Shown one piece after another: positions 15,816 through 25,225 of a DNA stretch of 46,459 nt (positions are counted from its first letter, which is position 1; every line of letters starts with the position of its first letter). The notes under the pieces are model-generated. The model was not told the origin of the DNA. It did not search any database and saw nothing but the letters and a program-made list of their open reading frames with translations. The DNA lies in assembly GCA_005808475.1 (NCBI GenBank), contig SYLY01000227.1, forward strand, positions 1 to 46,459. Direction: 5' to 3'. Origin of the DNA: Acidobacteriota bacterium. Its GTDB lineage: Bacteria > Acidobacteriota > Terriglobia > Bryobacterales > Bryobacteraceae. The translations under genes and the position numbers were made by a program.

Positions 15816-16766
15816 ATGGCTGAAAAGAAGATCATCGCGGTGGCCGGCGCGACCGGCGCGCAGGGCGGCGGACTGGTGCGGGCGATTCAAAGCGATCCGG
15901 ACGGCGGATTCCAGGCTCGCGCCTTGACGCGCGATCCCGAATCGGCGAAGGCGGCTGCGCTCGCCGCGCTGGGCGCGGAGGTAGTGGCGGCGGATCTCGA
16001 CGATCCCGCCAGCGTGGAGGCCGCGTTCGAAGGCGCGTACGGAGCCTACTGCGTGACGTTCTTCTGGGACCATTTTTCCCCGGAGAGGGAAGGCGCCCAG
16101 GCGGCCAACATGGCGGCGGCGGCGAAGAAAGCGAACCTGCGGCACACCATCTGGTCGACGCTCGAGGATTCGCGCCGCTTCCTGGCGCTCGACGATCCGC
16201 GCATGCCCACGCTCCAGGGCAAGTACAAGGTCCCGCATTTCGCTGCCAAGGGCGAGTCGGACCGGTTCTTCGCCGCCACCGGATTGCCGGTTACCAACCT
16301 GCTGACGTCGTTCTACTGGGACAATCTCATCTCTTTCGGCATGGGGCCGCGAGCGGGCGCGGACGGCAATCTCGTCTTCGCGTTCCCGATGGGGGACCGC
16401 AAACTGCCCGGCATCGCCGCTGAGGATATCGGCCGGTGCGCGTACGGGATCTTCAAAGCCGGCCCGAGCGCCGTCCCCGGGACCGTGGGCATAGCGGGGC
16501 AACACCTGTCCGGCGCGGAGATGGCGGCGTCGCTATCGCGCGCGTTGGGACGGGAAGCGGTCTACGCGCCGGTTCCGTTCGACGTGTACCGGGGGCTCGG
16601 CTTTCCCGGCGCCGACGACCTGGGCAACATGTTCCAGTTCAATCACGATTTCGCGAACGTCTTCGGCGCGGCGCGCGACGTCGAGGTGTCGCGGCGGCTG
16701 AACCCGGCGCTCCAGGACTTCGACGCCTGGCTCGCGGCGAACGTGTCGCGCATCCCGATCGGCTGA
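15816..16766 (+). CDS. NmrA-like NAD(P)-binding protein
   Basis: A 316-aa atypical short-chain dehydrogenase. The N-terminal Rossmann motif is AVAGATGAQGGGLVRA (GxxGxxG at about residues 11-17). The segment ALTRDPESAKAAALAALGAEVVAADLDDPAS is the NmrA hallmark, and FFWDHFSPEREGAQAANM and HTIWSTLEDSR follow. It lacks the YxxxK pair of true SDR enzymes, consistent with NmrA/HSCARG-type redox sensors or quinone-oxidoreductase-like proteins. It begins 16 bp after the HEAT gene and converges with the CoA-transferase gene. Confidence 0.88.
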   Translation: MAEKKIIAVAGATGAQGGGLVRAIQSDPDGGFQARALTRDPESAKAAALAALGAEVVAADLDDPASVEAAFEGAYGAYCVTFFWDHFSPEREGAQAANMAAAAKKANLRHTIWSTLEDSRRFLALDDPRMPTLQGKYKVPHFAAKGESDRFFAATGLPVTNLLTSFYWDNLISFGMGPRAGADGNLVFAFPMGDRKLPGIAAEDIGRCAYGIFKAGPSAVPGTVGIAGQHLSGAEMAASLSRALGREAVYAPVPFDVYRGLGFPGADDLGNMFQFNHDFANVFGAARDVEVSRRLNPALQDFDAWLAANVSRIPIG

Positions 16767-16774
16767 GCGGAGAC

Positions 16775-17977
16775 TCACCCCGATACCGCGCCCGCGTCCT
16801 CGAGCGCGCGGATGGCGTCCGCATCGTAGCCGAGTTCCGCCAGAATCTCCCGCGTGTGCTGGCCGGGCTCGGGCGGCATGGCCGGCGTCCGCTGCTCGAT
16901 CCCTTCCACGTGCACCGGTCCGCGCACGGTCTGGAAGGGAGCGTCCGCCATGGGAACGAACACGCCGTTGATGCGCATCTGTTCGTCGTTGGCCACCTCC
17001 TCGGTGGGCGGCACCGGCCCCCACAGCAAGTCGTGCGCGCCGAACCGGCGCGCCCACTCCTCCATCGGATGCCGCGCGAATTCGATGTCCAGGATGCGGA
17101 CACAGTCGCGATGGTTCTCGCGGCGGGCGGCCGGAGTCGCGAACCGCGGGTCCTCGATCAGTTCGCCGCGGTCGATCGCCCGGCACAGCTTGGTCCAATC
17201 GCGAGCCGGATCGAGCAGGCAGAACAGGAACCGCCTGCCGTCGCCCGACTGGTAGTGGTTGATCAGAGGATTCGGCGGAGCCTCGCGGGTCCACTTGGCG
17301 GGCCACTCCGCGCCGCACAGCGCCGACTGCACCAGGCTCGCGTTCGACCACACGCCATTCGCCATCAGCGTCGTGCTCACCTTTCCGCCCTCGCCCGTTC
17401 GGTCGCGCCGGTACAACGCCAGCAGGATGCCGGCGAGCAGGCTGATCGCCGAGGGATGGTCGCCCATGCCGCACGGCGACACCGCCGGGTCCGCGCCGGC
17501 GTTATGGATGTACGACATCAGGCCGGAGCGGGCGAAGTAGGCGGTCATGTCGTAGCCGGGCTTTTCCGACTCGGGCCCGGTCTCGCCGTAGCCGGTGATC
17601 GACGCGTAAATCAGTCGCGAATTCAACGGCCGCACGTCCTCGTACGAGATCCGGAACCGGCGCAGCATTTGCGGCTGATAGTTGGTGAGCAACACGTCGG
17701 CGTCCCGGACCAGGCGCAGAAAGACGTCGCGGCCGGCCGGACTGGCGAGGTTCAGCGCCAGACTCCGCTTGTTCCGGTTGTCCACCAGGAAGGGGTAGTT
17801 GTGCTCGGAAGCCGGCATGCCGGGAGACGAACTCAGGAACCGGAAGGGATCGCCCAGCGGCGGCCGTTCCACCTTGATCACGTCCGCGCCGAAATCGGAG
17901 AGGAGGGCGGCTGCGCTGGGCGCGGCGATGTAGGTGGCGGCGTCGATCACCTTCAGGCCGGAGAGAATGTGCGGCAT
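16775..17977 (-). CDS. CaiB/BaiF family (class III) CoA-transferase
   Basis: 400 aa from the ATG at 17977 (MPHILSGLKVIDAATYIAAP). Thirty extra upstream codons are open but cross the neighbouring promoter and do not match the family. Typical elements: AAALLSDFGADVIKVERP near the N-terminus, RNKRSLALNLASPAGRDVFLRLVRDADVLLTNYQP, then ASITGYGETGPESEKPGYD and GEGGKVSTTLMANGVW. The GGxGG-like region and the closing IEQRTPAMPPEPGQHTREIL fit the family. The reaction transfers CoA between organic acids; the donor/acceptor pair cannot be told. It is divergent from the PilZ-DnaJ gene across 40 bp. Confidence 0.9.
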   Translation of the reverse strand: MPHILSGLKVIDAATYIAAPSAAALLSDFGADVIKVERPPLGDPFRFLSSSPGMPASEHNYPFLVDNRNKRSLALNLASPAGRDVFLRLVRDADVLLTNYQPQMLRRFRISYEDVRPLNSRLIYASITGYGETGPESEKPGYDMTAYFARSGLMSYIHNAGADPAVSPCGMGDHPSAISLLAGILLALYRRDRTGEGGKVSTTLMANGVWSNASLVQSALCGAEWPAKWTREAPPNPLINHYQSGDGRRFLFCLLDPARDWTKLCRAIDRGELIEDPRFATPAARRENHRDCVRILDIEFARHPMEEWARRFGAHDLLWGPVPPTEEVANDEQMRINGVFVPMADAPFQTVRGPVHVEGIEQRTPAMPPEPGQHTREILAELGYDADAIRALEDAGAVSG

Positions 17978-18017
17978 CCTATCAATTCTGCAACTGAAAT
18001 TGCCGATATGGGAATGT

Positions 18018-18986
18018 ATGCCTGGAGAAGAGCGGCGGCGCAAGACGCGGACGGTGAAATCCGGCACGCAGACCGTCTACTTGACCTACATGTCCGGACC
18101 CGGGCAGGAAAAGACGATCGCCGCCAAGCTGATCGATCTCACCGAGGAGGGCTGCGGCCTGCGGACGGAGGTGATCTTCCATCCGGGGACTTTGATCCGC
18201 GTGACCGGGGACTTTCGTAACTCGGGCGTCGATTTGGTGATGGAGGGGAAAGTCGCCTGGTGCCGCCCCACGGCGGGAACGCCTCGGACCTTCATGACGG
18301 GCGTCGCGTTCGCCAAACCACTCGGGGGCTCTATTCCGCGCGAGGAAGCGGGCGCCAGCGAAGGAGCCAGTACCAAACGCAAGGCGCAACCCACCTCGAA
18401 GCCGGAACTGGGCGCGGACGACCGGCCCGACCATTACGAAACGCTGCAACTGAGCCCCAACGCCGACCATGACACCATCCACCGCGTCTACCGGCTGATG
18501 GCCCACCGCTACCATCCCGACAACCAGGAAACGGGCAATCAAGGGATGTTCCGCAAGGTGCTCGAAGCGTTCAACACCCTGAGCGACCCCGAAAAGCGCG
18601 CCGCTTACGACGTGGACTACCGCGCGATGAAGAAGCTCCAGTGGCGCATCTTCGATCAAACCAGCGCCACCGTCGGGCTGGACGGCGAAAAAGCCAAACG
18701 GCGTGGCGTGGTGTCTCTCCTCTACACCAAACGGCGCACCGTGCCGGAAAGTCCCACCATGAGTCTGGTAGAGCTCGAGGAGATCCTCGCCGTCCCACGC
18801 GATCACCTGGAGTTCACGCTCTGGTACCTGCGCGAAGCGGGTTTCGTATCGCGGTCCGACAACGCCCGGTTTCAGATCACGTTCAAGGGAGTGGACCACG
18901 CCGAGGAGTCCGGAAGCTGGGCGCCGCGCCCCGACCGTCTGCTCGAAAGTTCGGAAGCGATCAAGCGTCGAACCGCCACCAACTGA
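18018..18986 (+). CDS. PilZ domain fused to a DnaJ (J) domain
   Basis: 322 aa from the ATG at 18018, the first that starts right at the PilZ domain. Residues about 5-105: RRRKTRTVK (basic RxxxR-like patch), then DLTEEGCGL, a variant of the c-di-GMP-binding D/NxSxxG motif with Thr for Ser, and GKVAWCRPT. A Ser/Lys linker follows (110-140). A J domain at about 140-205 (HYETLQLSPNADHDTIHRVY, canonical HPD in MAHRYHPDNQ, FNTLSDPEKRAAYD) would stimulate a DnaK-type Hsp70. The C-terminal ~110 residues include a winged-helix-like part (SLVELEEILAVPRDHLEFTL). The architecture suggests c-di-GMP-dependent recruitment of a chaperone (inference). Confidence 0.88.
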   Translation: MPGEERRRKTRTVKSGTQTVYLTYMSGPGQEKTIAAKLIDLTEEGCGLRTEVIFHPGTLIRVTGDFRNSGVDLVMEGKVAWCRPTAGTPRTFMTGVAFAKPLGGSIPREEAGASEGASTKRKAQPTSKPELGADDRPDHYETLQLSPNADHDTIHRVYRLMAHRYHPDNQETGNQGMFRKVLEAFNTLSDPEKRAAYDVDYRAMKKLQWRIFDQTSATVGLDGEKAKRRGVVSLLYTKRRTVPESPTMSLVELEEILAVPRDHLEFTLWYLREAGFVSRSDNARFQITFKGVDHAEESGSWAPRPDRLLESSEAIKRRTATN

Positions 18987-19050
18987 CGCGCGGATTTCCC
19001 GCCAGACAGGAACCGCGTGCGGAACTATACTGGATACGGGTGTCCGAAAC

Positions 19051-21561
19051 ATGTTCCGACTCGTAGCGCTCCTGACCGGTGCGGCGGCTGCCGTTGCGCA
19101 GTCTCCCGATTTCGTCAGAGACGTCCGGCCCATCTTGAACAAGCGTTGCGCCGGTTGTCACGGCGCGGCGCAGCAGATGAACGGCCTGCGACTGGACGAT
19201 CCCGAATCCGCCATTCGCGGCGGGTACTCGGGTCCGGCGATCGTCAAGGGCAAGAGCGCCGAAAGCAAGTTGATCGAGCGCGTGCGGAGCACAAAGGACG
19301 GATTCCGGATGCCCCCGTCCGGTCCTGCCGCGGCGCCGGCCGAAGTCGCCACGCTCGCCGCTTGGATCGACGCGGGCGCCGTCTACCCGGAAGGGCTTCG
19401 CGCCGCGCCCGCCGCCCGGCCGCGGAACACGCACTGGTCGTTCCAACCGGTTCGCCGGCCCGATCCCCCGGCGGTGAAGAACGCCGATTGGGCGCGGAAT
19501 CCCATCGACCGCTTCGTCCTCGCCAAGCTGGAAACGGAGGGCGTCGCGCCGTCGCCGGAAGCGAGCAAGGCGACGCTGATCCGCCGCGTAACACTCGATC
19601 TGACCGGTCTCCCCCCCACGCCTCGCGAGACGCGGGAGTTTCTGGCGGACGACGCTCCCGGCGCCTACGAGCGCGTGGCCGACCGGCTTCTGCGGTCGCC
19701 CCGTTACGGCGAGAAGTGGGCGCGCCACTGGCTCGATCTGGCGCACTACGCCGATTCGGACGGCTATGAAAAGGACCTCATCCGCCCATGGGCGTGGCGC
19801 TACCGCCATTGGCTGATCGATGCCATCAATCGCGACCTGCCCTTTGACCGCTTCACCGTCGAGCAACTGGCCGGCGATCTGCTTCCCAACGCGGGGACAG
19901 ACGAACTGGTGGCCACCGGATTTCTCCGCAACACGCTCACCAATCGCGAGGCGGGCGTCGACCGTGACGAGGCTCGCTTCGAGCAACTGGTGAATCGCAC
20001 CAACACCGTCGGTTCGGTGTGGCTGGGTCTCGGCGTCGGCTGCGCCCAGTGCCACAACCACAAGTACGATCCCATCACACAGAAGGACTACTATTCGCTG
20101 CTCTCCTTCTTCGACCTCAGCGAGGAGCAGGACATCGACGCGCCGCTTCCCGGCGAAGTGGGCGCCTACCTCGCCGCGCTTCCGGAATACGAGAAGAAAC
20201 GAAAGACGCTCTTCGACGAGTACGAAGTAGGCGCCTTGATGCCGCTGTGGGAGGTCAAGATCCTCGAAGCGATCGACAAGCCGGGCACGCAGGCCGAATG
20301 GGACTTCAGCCTCACCGCGATGAAAGCGAGTTTCGACCGTACGTTGAAGGTGATGAAGACGCAGCCCGCGCAACGCGCGCCGCGGGACACGCGCCGTCTC
20401 GAGAACTACTTCGTCCACAGCGGCGGCAGCTTCGGCCTGCCGCATCAGGACAAGTTCAAGAAGATCCGCGACGAGATGCGCAAGAAGCTGGACGCCCTGG
20501 ACGCGACATTGCCGCCGTTCAGCCAAGCGCAGGCGATGATCGACGACCCGGCTCGCGACGCCACGCGTTTGCGCATTCGCGGCCAGTGGAACCAGTACGG
20601 CATCGCGGTGAAGCCGGAGCCGCCCGCGTTTCTCGCCCCGTCCTCCACATCCCGGCAAACGCGGCTCGATCTGGCGAAGTGGCTGGTGTCGCCGGAGAAC
20701 CCGCTGCCGGCGCGGGTCCACGCCAATCGCGTGTGGGGCGAGTTCTTCGGGCGCGCGTTAGCCAAGGTCACCGAGGATTTCGGCAAGCAGGGTGAAAAGC
20801 CGAGCCACCCCGAACTGCTCGACTGGCTAGCCTCCGAATTCATGAAGCCGTCCGATCCGCTGGCGCGGCCGTGGAGCATGAAGCACTTGCACCGCACGAT
20901 CGTGACGTCGGCGGCTTACCGGCAATCCTCGCGCGCGCGGCCCGAGATGGACAAGCGCGATCCCGAGAATCTGCTGCTCGCCCGGCAGTCGCGCTTGCGG
21001 CTCCCCGCCGAGATCCTGCGCGATGCGTCGCTGTCGGCCGCCGGTCTGCTCAGCGACGACATTGGCGGACACAGCATTCGCCCGCCGCAACCGGAAGGCG
21101 TCGCCGAACTGGGCTACGGCCGGTCGCGCAACGCGTGGAAAACAAGCTCCGGGCGCGAGCGCTACCGGCGCGGACTGTACATCCACTTCCAGCGCACCAC
21201 GCCCTATCCCATGCTCATGAACTTCGACGAGCCCGACGGCGCGGTGTCGTGTTCGCGTCGCGGCCGCTCGAACACGCCGCTGCAAGCGCTGAATCTGCTC
21301 AATGACGAGGTCTTCTTCGAAGCCGCGCGAGCATTGGCTTGGCGTGTGGAGCGCGAAGCGCCCCCAGGCGTGGCGGCGCGGCTGGAGTACGCCTTCGCCC
21401 TGTGTTTCAACCGGCCGCCCACCGAGACCGAGCGCCAACGGCTCGCCAGGTTCCACGACGAACAGACGCGCATCCTGTCCGAGGAGAAGAGCGATCTTTC
21501 GCCATGGACGGGCGTGAGCCGCGTGTTGCTGAATCTCGACGAGTTCATCACCCGGGAGTAG
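19051..21561 (+). CDS. PSD1 (DUF1549/DUF1553) c-type-haem domain protein
   Basis: An 836-aa exported protein. A signal peptide (MFRLVALLTGAAAAVAQ) precedes a cytochrome-c-like domain with CAGCHG (C33, C36, H37). DUF1549 follows (NPIDRFVLAKLE, VTLDLTGLPPTPRETREFL, WLDLAHYADSDG), with a second CxxCH in GVGCAQCHNHKYDP. The C-terminal DUF1553 has LVSPENPLPARVHANRVWG, LLLARQSRLRLPAEILRDASL and RSNTPLQALNLLND. Such proteins are abundant in Planctomycetes and Acidobacteria and occur next to DUF1501 partners; a role in polysaccharide degradation or electron transfer is suspected but unproven. The DUF1501 gene starts 4 nt after its stop, so they form an operon. Confidence 0.93.
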   Translation: MFRLVALLTGAAAAVAQSPDFVRDVRPILNKRCAGCHGAAQQMNGLRLDDPESAIRGGYSGPAIVKGKSAESKLIERVRSTKDGFRMPPSGPAAAPAEVATLAAWIDAGAVYPEGLRAAPAARPRNTHWSFQPVRRPDPPAVKNADWARNPIDRFVLAKLETEGVAPSPEASKATLIRRVTLDLTGLPPTPRETREFLADDAPGAYERVADRLLRSPRYGEKWARHWLDLAHYADSDGYEKDLIRPWAWRYRHWLIDAINRDLPFDRFTVEQLAGDLLPNAGTDELVATGFLRNTLTNREAGVDRDEARFEQLVNRTNTVGSVWLGLGVGCAQCHNHKYDPITQKDYYSLLSFFDLSEEQDIDAPLPGEVGAYLAALPEYEKKRKTLFDEYEVGALMPLWEVKILEAIDKPGTQAEWDFSLTAMKASFDRTLKVMKTQPAQRAPRDTRRLENYFVHSGGSFGLPHQDKFKKIRDEMRKKLDALDATLPPFSQAQAMIDDPARDATRLRIRGQWNQYGIAVKPEPPAFLAPSSTSRQTRLDLAKWLVSPENPLPARVHANRVWGEFFGRALAKVTEDFGKQGEKPSHPELLDWLASEFMKPSDPLARPWSMKHLHRTIVTSAAYRQSSRARPEMDKRDPENLLLARQSRLRLPAEILRDASLSAAGLLSDDIGGHSIRPPQPEGVAELGYGRSRNAWKTSSGRERYRRGLYIHFQRTTPYPMLMNFDEPDGAVSCSRRGRSNTPLQALNLLNDEVFFEAARALAWRVEREAPPGVAARLEYAFALCFNRPPTETERQRLARFHDEQTRILSEEKSDLSPWTGVSRVLLNLDEFITRE

Positions 21562-21565
21562 CCTC

Positions 21566-22999
21566 ATGCCACCATTCGACGCAAACACGTTCCGGAACCG
21601 GCGCCGGTTCCTCACCGAAGTCGCCGGCGGCATCGGCGCGATGGCGCTCGGCGATCTGATGCATCCGGGTGCTCTGTCCGCGGCCGGCGCCACCGATCCG
21701 CTGGCTCCGCGCAAAGGCCATTTTCCCGGCAAGGCGAAGAGCGTCATCTTCATGTTCATGGAGGGCGGGCCGAGCCAGATGGATCTTTTCGATCCCAAGC
21801 CGGAGCTGCAAAAATGGCATGGCAAGCCCGCCCCCGAGTCGATCATCAAGCAGGTGACTCTGGCGTTCACCAAGCCGAACGCGGCCATCCTCGCGTCCCC
21901 TCGCGTCTTCAAGAAACACGGCCAGAGCGGTCTCGAGTTTTCCGACTGGCTCCCGTATACGGCGGAGAACGCGGACGACATTTGCCAGGTGCGGTCGATG
22001 ACCACCGACGCGTTCAACCACCATCCCGCGCAATGCCTGATGTTCACCGGATCGCAAGTGGTGGGGCGGCCCGCGCTCGGCGCGTGGACTGTATACGGAC
22101 TGGGGAGCGAGTCGAGGAGCCTGCCGGGTTTCGTCGTGCTCGCATCCGGCGCGGGCACCAGCGGCGGCGCCTCGAATTTCTCGAGTGGCTTTCTGCCCTC
22201 CACTTATCAGGGAACCTTGCTGCGCGGCACGGGCGACCCGATCCTCTACATGTCGAACCCGCCGGGCATCAGCAAGCTCAGCCAACGCGCCGCGCTCGAC
22301 GCCATGCGCGATCTCAACGAGACCCATCGCACCGATACGGGCGACGAGGAGATCGCATCGCGCATCGCTTCGTACGAACTCGCCTATCGCATGCAGTCCG
22401 CCGGTCCCGAGTTGGCCGACTTCTCGAGCGAGTCAAAGGAAACCCTCGAGATGTACGGGATCGACGACCCCAAGACGCGCGCCTACGCCACCAACTGTCT
22501 GCTGGCGCGCCGTCTGGTGGAGCGCGGCGTCCGGTTCGTGCTGAACATGAACGCGAGCTGGGACAGCCACGTGCAGTTGAACACCAAGCTGAAGAACAAC
22601 TGCGAAGGCACGGACAAGCCCACCGGCGCGCTGATCAAGGATCTGAAGCGCCGCGGGCTGCTCGATTCGACGCTGGTGGTCTGGGGCGGGGAATTCGGCC
22701 GCACGCCGGTCTGCGAGATCCGCAACACGCAGGAGGCCGACAATGCCGGCCGCGATCACCATCCCGGCGCCTACACCATGTGGCTGGCCGGCGGCGGCAT
22801 CAAGGGCGGCCAGGCGTTGGGCAAGACCGACGAACTCGGCTTCTTCATCACCGAGGATAAGGTGCACCACCACGACCTGCAGGCGACCATCATGCACTGC
22901 CTCGGGTTCGACCACACCAAGCTCACCTACCGCTACATGGGCCGCGATTTCCGCCTTACCGACGTCCACGGCGAGGTGGTGAAGAAGTTGCTCGCCTAG
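21566..22999 (+). CDS. DUF1501 family protein with a Tat-like signal
   Basis: A 477-aa partner of the PSD1 gene. The N-terminus NRRRFLTEVAGGIGAMALGD is a twin-arginine-type export signal. DUF1501 (sulfatase/alkaline-phosphatase-fold) features: KSVIFMFMEGGPSQMDLFDPKP, ICQVRSMTTDAFNHHPAQC, a long central helical part, and the C-terminal LVVWGGEFGRTP, GRDHHPGAYTMWLAGGGIKGG and HDLQATIMHCLGFD. The conserved Asp/His residues probably bind metal. It follows the upstream gene by 4 nt, so the pair is translationally coupled. Folded export through Tat alongside a Sec-exported haem protein hints at a periplasmic complex. Confidence 0.93.
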   Translation: MPPFDANTFRNRRRFLTEVAGGIGAMALGDLMHPGALSAAGATDPLAPRKGHFPGKAKSVIFMFMEGGPSQMDLFDPKPELQKWHGKPAPESIIKQVTLAFTKPNAAILASPRVFKKHGQSGLEFSDWLPYTAENADDICQVRSMTTDAFNHHPAQCLMFTGSQVVGRPALGAWTVYGLGSESRSLPGFVVLASGAGTSGGASNFSSGFLPSTYQGTLLRGTGDPILYMSNPPGISKLSQRAALDAMRDLNETHRTDTGDEEIASRIASYELAYRMQSAGPELADFSSESKETLEMYGIDDPKTRAYATNCLLARRLVERGVRFVLNMNASWDSHVQLNTKLKNNCEGTDKPTGALIKDLKRRGLLDSTLVVWGGEFGRTPVCEIRNTQEADNAGRDHHPGAYTMWLAGGGIKGGQALGKTDELGFFITEDKVHHHDLQATIMHCLGFDHTKLTYRYMGRDFRLTDVHGEVVKKLLA

Positions 23000-23010
23000 G
23001 CTAGCTTAGG

Positions 23011-25143
23011 CTACGCCAGTTCCACCGTCCGCGGAAATCCTTCGAATTGGTCTTCCGCCTTCGGCCGCGCCGCGTCGAACAGGTACCGCCACATTTCGAA
23101 CGTGGCGGTTTGCGTTCGCGCGTCGAAACGCACGATGCCGTAGCCCGAACCCTTCTTGTGCGCCAGCACCTCCGGGTTGGTCCGCGCCCGGGGCAGTTCG
23201 TTGCTGCCTTTCTCCGGATTGGCGATCCCCAGCACCGTCATCTTGTTGCCAAGTCCGTCCAGGTACCGGCCATCGGCTTTCCGCTCCTCCGGCCACCAGG
23301 CGCGCGGAAATCCGTTCGCCGTGCCCGGCGTCATGAACGCCAGCGGACCGTCCTCCCACTCATCGATACCGTGCCGCACCAGCGCGCCCAGATGTTGATC
23401 GCCGTGGATCATCAACACCTTCGCGCCGCGGATCGCCTCGAGCGCCCGGCGCCGTCCGGATTGCGGCCACGCGCCCGAATCCAGATCGCGCCCGGACCGC
23501 AGCAACTGCGCCCCCGCATGCGTGGTCACCTTGCAGAAGATCGTTTGGCTCAGCACCGTCTTGAACGCGGCGTTGCGATCGCGCGCCCACCGCCGCAGAA
23601 ACTCCTCCTGCCGTTTGCCGAGCATCTCCGTTCCCGGCACGTCGAGCGCGGCCGGATCGGCCACCTGGGGCACTCCGTTCGGGAACGCCGATTCGGGCCC
23701 GGTCTTGAACTTGCGGTCCTCGAGGATGGCGAAACTGACGCCGCCATAAACCAGCTCCGTGAAATAGACCGTGATCCCCTGTTCGATGGGCGCCGGATCC
23801 ACCGGATCGGGCAGATGCGCGCTCTGCGTGCGCTGCACCGCGTTCACCCACTCCGGCGGCTCCACGTATCCGCCGTAGGTGAATCCGCGCTCGCGCCCCT
23901 TCGGAATCTTCCGGCCGCCTTGGCCCCAGATGTTTCCCTGGTACATGTCGTGGTCGTCGGGGATCGTCACCGACGGCCGGTCGCGGAGCAACTCCCGCCA
24001 AGTCCAGCCGAACTGCCAGAACTTGCGCAGATAGTCGAGGATCGCGACATCGGCCGGCTCGCGGATGATGCCGAATCCGCCGTAGCCCTCGTAGATCTGG
24101 TCGCCGGCGAAGTAAAGCAGATCGGGGTCGTGAATCTTGACGTTGGCGGTCAGGCGAGTCAGCGGAAACGCGTAGCCGTTGTCGCAGGAGAAGACGCCGA
24201 GCTTCAGCTTCCCGTCGTCCGGCTCCTTGCGGATCGTCCCCGCCCACTCGTGATTGCGGCCCTGCCACCGGTACACCACGCGATAGTCCGCCGGCTCCTT
24301 GGCGTTCCAGCCTTCGATGCGAAAGGTCGCGGTGCGCGACATGGCGTCGATCGGCGCGTCGGCCAGTTTCCGCCAGCGCCCGTCGCGCCGGGTCTCGAGC
24401 CGCGCGGACTTGGCATCGGCGTCCCCAAAGGGCGGAAACAGCGCGGTCAGCTTCAGAACGCCGCGGCTCACCGTGTACTGCGACCACAGAATCGGCCCGA
24501 ACGTCTGCTCCGGCTTCGCGGCGAGCATGGTTCCTTCGCCGGACCAGGCGCTGAATCGCCACTCGGGCCGCTCGCCGTCATCGTCCGCCGATGCGACCAG
24601 CGCCAGATTCCCGTGGAGCCGCTCCCCCGGTATCTGCTTGGCGATCCGCTCCCCGCCAGCCCGAAGTTCCAGATTGCCGCCGTCGATCGCCAACTCGAGC
24701 GACACCGGGCCACGCGCCGCGAGGGAGCCGGTGCTTTCCACGCCGTCGAGCACCAGCCGGCCGTCGCCGCGCACCACTGCGTCCACCCACCGGACTGGCG
24801 CTACCAGGGCGTTCCGGTAATCATCCAACGGACCCCGAATCCCGATTCGGAACCCGGCCGACGTGCCGGCGCCGGCGCCCGGCGGCGGGGTGACCCGCAC
24901 CGACATCCGCAGCGAGCCGCTCGCGCCGCTCGGAATCTGATGCGTGAGTATGTGCAACGTGCGATTGAGCCCCGCGCGCGCCACCACCGCGCCCGCTTCC
25001 GCGCGCCAATCCTGCAGCGGGTTCGCCCAATACTCGGGACCCACCCAGATCCGCGAGCCGCGCCATCGGCTGGCGAACCGGGATGTTCCTTGGGCGTTGG
25101 CCGCGAGGGCGGAGGCGGTGAAGGCTCGGCGGGTCAGCTTCAT
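23011..25143 (-). CDS. PhoD-like alkaline phosphatase D family phosphoesterase
   Basis: A 710-aa metal-dependent phosphoesterase. Residues 1-18 (MKLTRRAFTASALAANAQ) form a Tat-type signal; GGAAG-like GGAAG lies 4 nt before the ATG. Residues about 20-290 are beta-rich and include the PhoD N-terminal Ig-like part. The catalytic domain has LGVFSCDNGYAFPLTRL, DLLYFAGDQIYEGYG, VTIPDDHDMYQGNIWG and MIHGDQHLGALVRHG, which supply the Asp/His/Asn metal ligands. It is likely involved in releasing phosphate from phosphodiesters outside the cytoplasm. Length is longer than typical PhoD because of the extended N-terminal region. It stands alone, convergent with the DUF1501 gene. Confidence 0.88.
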   Translation of the reverse strand: MKLTRRAFTASALAANAQGTSRFASRWRGSRIWVGPEYWANPLQDWRAEAGAVVARAGLNRTLHILTHQIPSGASGSLRMSVRVTPPPGAGAGTSAGFRIGIRGPLDDYRNALVAPVRWVDAVVRGDGRLVLDGVESTGSLAARGPVSLELAIDGGNLELRAGGERIAKQIPGERLHGNLALVASADDDGERPEWRFSAWSGEGTMLAAKPEQTFGPILWSQYTVSRGVLKLTALFPPFGDADAKSARLETRRDGRWRKLADAPIDAMSRTATFRIEGWNAKEPADYRVVYRWQGRNHEWAGTIRKEPDDGKLKLGVFSCDNGYAFPLTRLTANVKIHDPDLLYFAGDQIYEGYGGFGIIREPADVAILDYLRKFWQFGWTWRELLRDRPSVTIPDDHDMYQGNIWGQGGRKIPKGRERGFTYGGYVEPPEWVNAVQRTQSAHLPDPVDPAPIEQGITVYFTELVYGGVSFAILEDRKFKTGPESAFPNGVPQVADPAALDVPGTEMLGKRQEEFLRRWARDRNAAFKTVLSQTIFCKVTTHAGAQLLRSGRDLDSGAWPQSGRRRALEAIRGAKVLMIHGDQHLGALVRHGIDEWEDGPLAFMTPGTANGFPRAWWPEERKADGRYLDGLGNKMTVLGIANPEKGSNELPRARTNPEVLAHKKGSGYGIVRFDARTQTATFEMWRYLFDAARPKAEDQFEGFPRTVELA

Positions 25144-25225
25144 GGTCTTCCAGCGTACTATGGCCGCGGCGGTCCGCAGCGGACCGATTTACAGCGGGAC
25201 TTCCCCGCGGCGACAATAGAGAATC

